From an uncultured Oscillospiraceae bacterium (lineage in GTDB: Bacteria; Bacillota; Clostridia; Oscillospirales; Acutalibacteraceae), in assembly GCA_902495835.1 (NCBI GenBank), contig CABUYS010000058.1, forward strand, positions 1-8,359: DNA of 8,359 bases, given 5' to 3'. Position numbers and translations under genes: made by a program. Under the pieces are notes generated by a model. That model was not told where the DNA came from, ran no database searches, and saw only the letters and a program-made list of their open reading frames with translations. Below, in pieces: positions 7,007-8,359 of this stretch; within the stretch, counting starts at the first letter, position 1; the number at the start of each line of letters is the position of its first letter.

Positions 7007-7154
7007 ATGACACATAAGCTTATTACATACAAAGTGAAACTGCAAATATCATAAAAATTAGAGATAGAAGCTATATTTAGAAAATAAAGAAGATGAACTG
7101 AGAGAACAATTAACAATCTTCTCGCAATTGTCAGACCGTATCAGACTTCTTTAG
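7003..7154 (+). pseudogene. Decayed gene fragment 2
   Basis: A strong AAGGAGG (6987-6993) lies 9 nt before GTG 7003. The frame reads VNDT, stop (7015), AYYIQSETANIIKIRDRSYI, stop (7078). One base back, a second frame continues without a gap in sense: LENKEDELREQLTIFSQL and SDRIRLL, ending at TAG 7152. A nonsense change at codon 5 and a one-base indel near 7077 would explain it; intact, it would have been about 50 aa. The second half looks like an amphipathic helix. Family unknown; it may be left from an older mobile element. Confidence 0.4.
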
Positions 7155-7196
7155 AGAGGCAGCCGGTAAAACAGGGCTTCGCCCAATAAAGAAATA

Positions 7197-7215
7197 CCTC
7201 CAGCCTAGCTGGAGG
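7197..7215 (-). terminator. Terminator of the symporter gene
   Basis: CCTCCAGC and GCTGGAGG form a perfect 8-bp GC-rich stem with a 3-nt loop. It is 21 bp beyond the symporter stop and is followed on the minus strand by TATTTCTTTATT. T-rich sequence on the plus side (TTTATTTATTTATTTT) may let it also stop plus-strand transcripts. Confidence 0.72.
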
Positions 7216-7236
7216 ATGTTTATTTATTTATTTTGA

Positions 7237-8359
7237 TTATTTCCAGAGCGTAGTATCATTTATGCCGCACTGTGGAGCATTAAAAGTAATTTCTTTTCCG
7301 GTTTTTCTCTGCCTCAAGTAATCCTTAAAACAAAGCATAAATTTATTTGTAAGCATAGTTATTGAAACCAAGTTTACAGTCGCCAAAAGTGCCATTGCTA
7401 TTTCCGCTAAACTCCAAACAAATTTCGGTGTTATGACACATCCGCCTGCTACAGCAATCAAACATACCGTTCTGATTGTTTTTACGAATTTTTCATCTTC
7501 TTTAATAAAAAGTATGTTCGGTTCCGATATTCCAAAGTTTCCTATTATGGCTGAAAAAGCAAAACATACAACAGATATCGCTATGAAATATTCTCCCCAC
7601 GCTCCGACTTGAGAACTTACAGCTTTTTGCATAAGTGGTATACCTTGCATATCGGGGCTTAATTTTGTTTTTGAAAGTAAAATTATAAACGCAGATGTTG
7701 AACATATAAAAAATGTATCTATTCCGACAGATAGAATTTGCATAACGCCTTGTTTTGCAGGGTGAGATGTATCCGCAGTAGCTGCAGAGTTAGGAGCACT
7801 ACCCATTCCTGCTTCGTTAGAAAGTAAACCCCTTTTGATTCCCAGCAAAACTACGCTTCCTGCGAATCCTCCTGCTATAGATTTAAAATCAAACGCATCT
7901 CTGAATATCATAGAAAAAATTTCCGGCATACGACCTATATTGGTGATCATTATGTAAACACCTACCAAAAGATAAACCGACGCCATAGTAGGAACTAAAT
8001 ATGAAGAAACAAAACTTATTCTGTACATTCCACCAAATACAACCAATCCTATAACGCAAGTAAAAACTATACCTATAATCCATGGCCAAGGAGTTTCTCT
8101 GTACGAAGGGATAAAATTTTCAAACGCTGTGGACATATTATTTGATTGTAGAGCACTAAATGCAAACATATAACAAAAAACAAACAATCCAGCGAAAAGT
8201 GTTCCTAAACGCTTCTTACCAAGAGCATTTTTTATGTAATAAGCAGGTCCACCTACGAATAAATTATTTTCGCTGCTTCTCACTTTATACATTTGAGCTA
8301 ACGTTGCTTCAACGATTGATGAAGCAGAGCCTATAACAGCCATTAACCAAATCCAAAAA
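7237..8359 (-). CDS. Na+/alanine(glycine) symporter, AGCS family, 5' end beyond window
   Basis: The frame is open from the window edge (FWIWL before the Met at 8343) to TAA at 7237, 373 residues. The Met at 8343 is internal, not the start: family members are about 450-480 aa, so some 80-100 N-terminal residues lie outside. Integral membrane protein with many hydrophobic segments that couples Na+ entry to uptake of alanine or glycine. Diagnostic stretches: VGGPAYYIKNALGKKRLG (near the start of the visible part), SALQSNNMSTAFEN, and the highly conserved loop GIKRGLLSNEAGMGSAPNSA followed by ATADTSHPAKQG. It ends with a short basic cytosolic tail (KDYLRQRKTGKE) and NDTTLWK. It is convergent with the decayed fragments and separate from the mobile module; it looks like ordinary chromosome. 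Substrate assignment rests on the family. Confidence 0.93.
   Translation of the reverse strand, partial: FWIWLMAVIGSASSIVEATLAQMYKVRSSENNLFVGGPAYYIKNALGKKRLGTLFAGLFVFCYMFAFSALQSNNMSTAFENFIPSYRETPWPWIIGIVFTCVIGLVVFGGMYRISFVSSYLVPTMASVYLLVGVYIMITNIGRMPEIFSMIFRDAFDFKSIAGGFAGSVVLLGIKRGLLSNEAGMGSAPNSAATADTSHPAKQGVMQILSVGIDTFFICSTSAFIILLSKTKLSPDMQGIPLMQKAVSSQVGAWGEYFIAISVVCFAFSAIIGNFGISEPNILFIKEDEKFVKTIRTVCLIAVAGGCVITPKFVWSLAEIAMALLATVNLVSITMLTNKFMLCFKDYLRQRKTGKEITFNAPQCGINDTTLWK

Noticed and set aside
6792..7116. Hydrophobic minus-strand open frames (two overlapping)
   Set aside because: They are Phe/Leu-rich readings of A-rich plus-strand sequence and lack start sites. The plus-strand remnants with Shine-Dalgarno and stop-start overlap explain the region better.
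7216..7233. TTTA tandem repeat as a phase-variation tract
   Set aside because: Four or so imperfect units between a terminator and a stop codon; no promoter or coding start is affected.

Overview
The window looks like chromosomal DNA of a low-GC Gram-positive bacterium, most likely a gut-type Clostridia (Oscillospiraceae/Lachnospiraceae-like). The reasons are strong AT bias, strong Shine-Dalgarno sites with GTG and TTG starts, Sec signal peptides of Gram-positive style, a TnpX/TnpW-type recombinase module, a class II tRNA-Leu with encoded CCA, and an AGCS-family Na+/alanine symporter. No taxonomic search was possible.

Left part (1-2502, minus strand). Three closely spaced genes form an apparent operon, read from 2502 towards 1. 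All three products start with a Sec-type signal peptide. The first (1675-2502) has a small-GTPase-like fold that has lost the P-loop lysine, the DxxG aspartate and the NKxD motif, so it is a predicted pseudo-GTPase. The second (945-1634) is a recognisable Ras/Rab-like small GTPase with G1, G3, G4 and G5 motifs. It carries a secretion signal and ends in Cys-Ile-Leu-Leu, a perfect CaaX prenylation box after a Lys/Gly-rich tail. The third (1-932) is an RHS/YD-repeat protein. It runs off the window at the conserved core motif after which RHS proteins normally carry a variable toxin tip. A secreted GTPase has no obvious job outside a bacterium and bacteria do not prenylate proteins, so this may be a set of factors meant for a eukaryotic (protist or animal) cell. 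That is the most interesting content of the window.

Middle (2503-3736). This is AT-rich sequence with little coding. It holds a candidate plus-strand transcription unit (promoter 2885-2913, a possible 56-aa membrane peptide, terminator 3329-3352) and two more hairpin terminators.

Recombination module (3737-6530, plus strand). In order: a 13-codon leader peptide folded into a hairpin, a sigma-region-4-like regulator, a long structured leader RNA preceded by a boxA-like sequence, tnpW, and a TnpX-type large serine recombinase. The recombinase N-terminus carries a diverged 69-bp tandem duplication. This looks like the integration/excision end of a clostridial mobile element. Its boundaries were not found, and the secreted-GTPase operon could be cargo of the same element.

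Right part (6531-8359). tRNA-Leu(GAG) with its promoter (minus), a short decayed pair of overlapping genes (plus), a strong hairpin terminator, and the 3' three quarters of an AGCS symporter gene (minus) that continues beyond the window.
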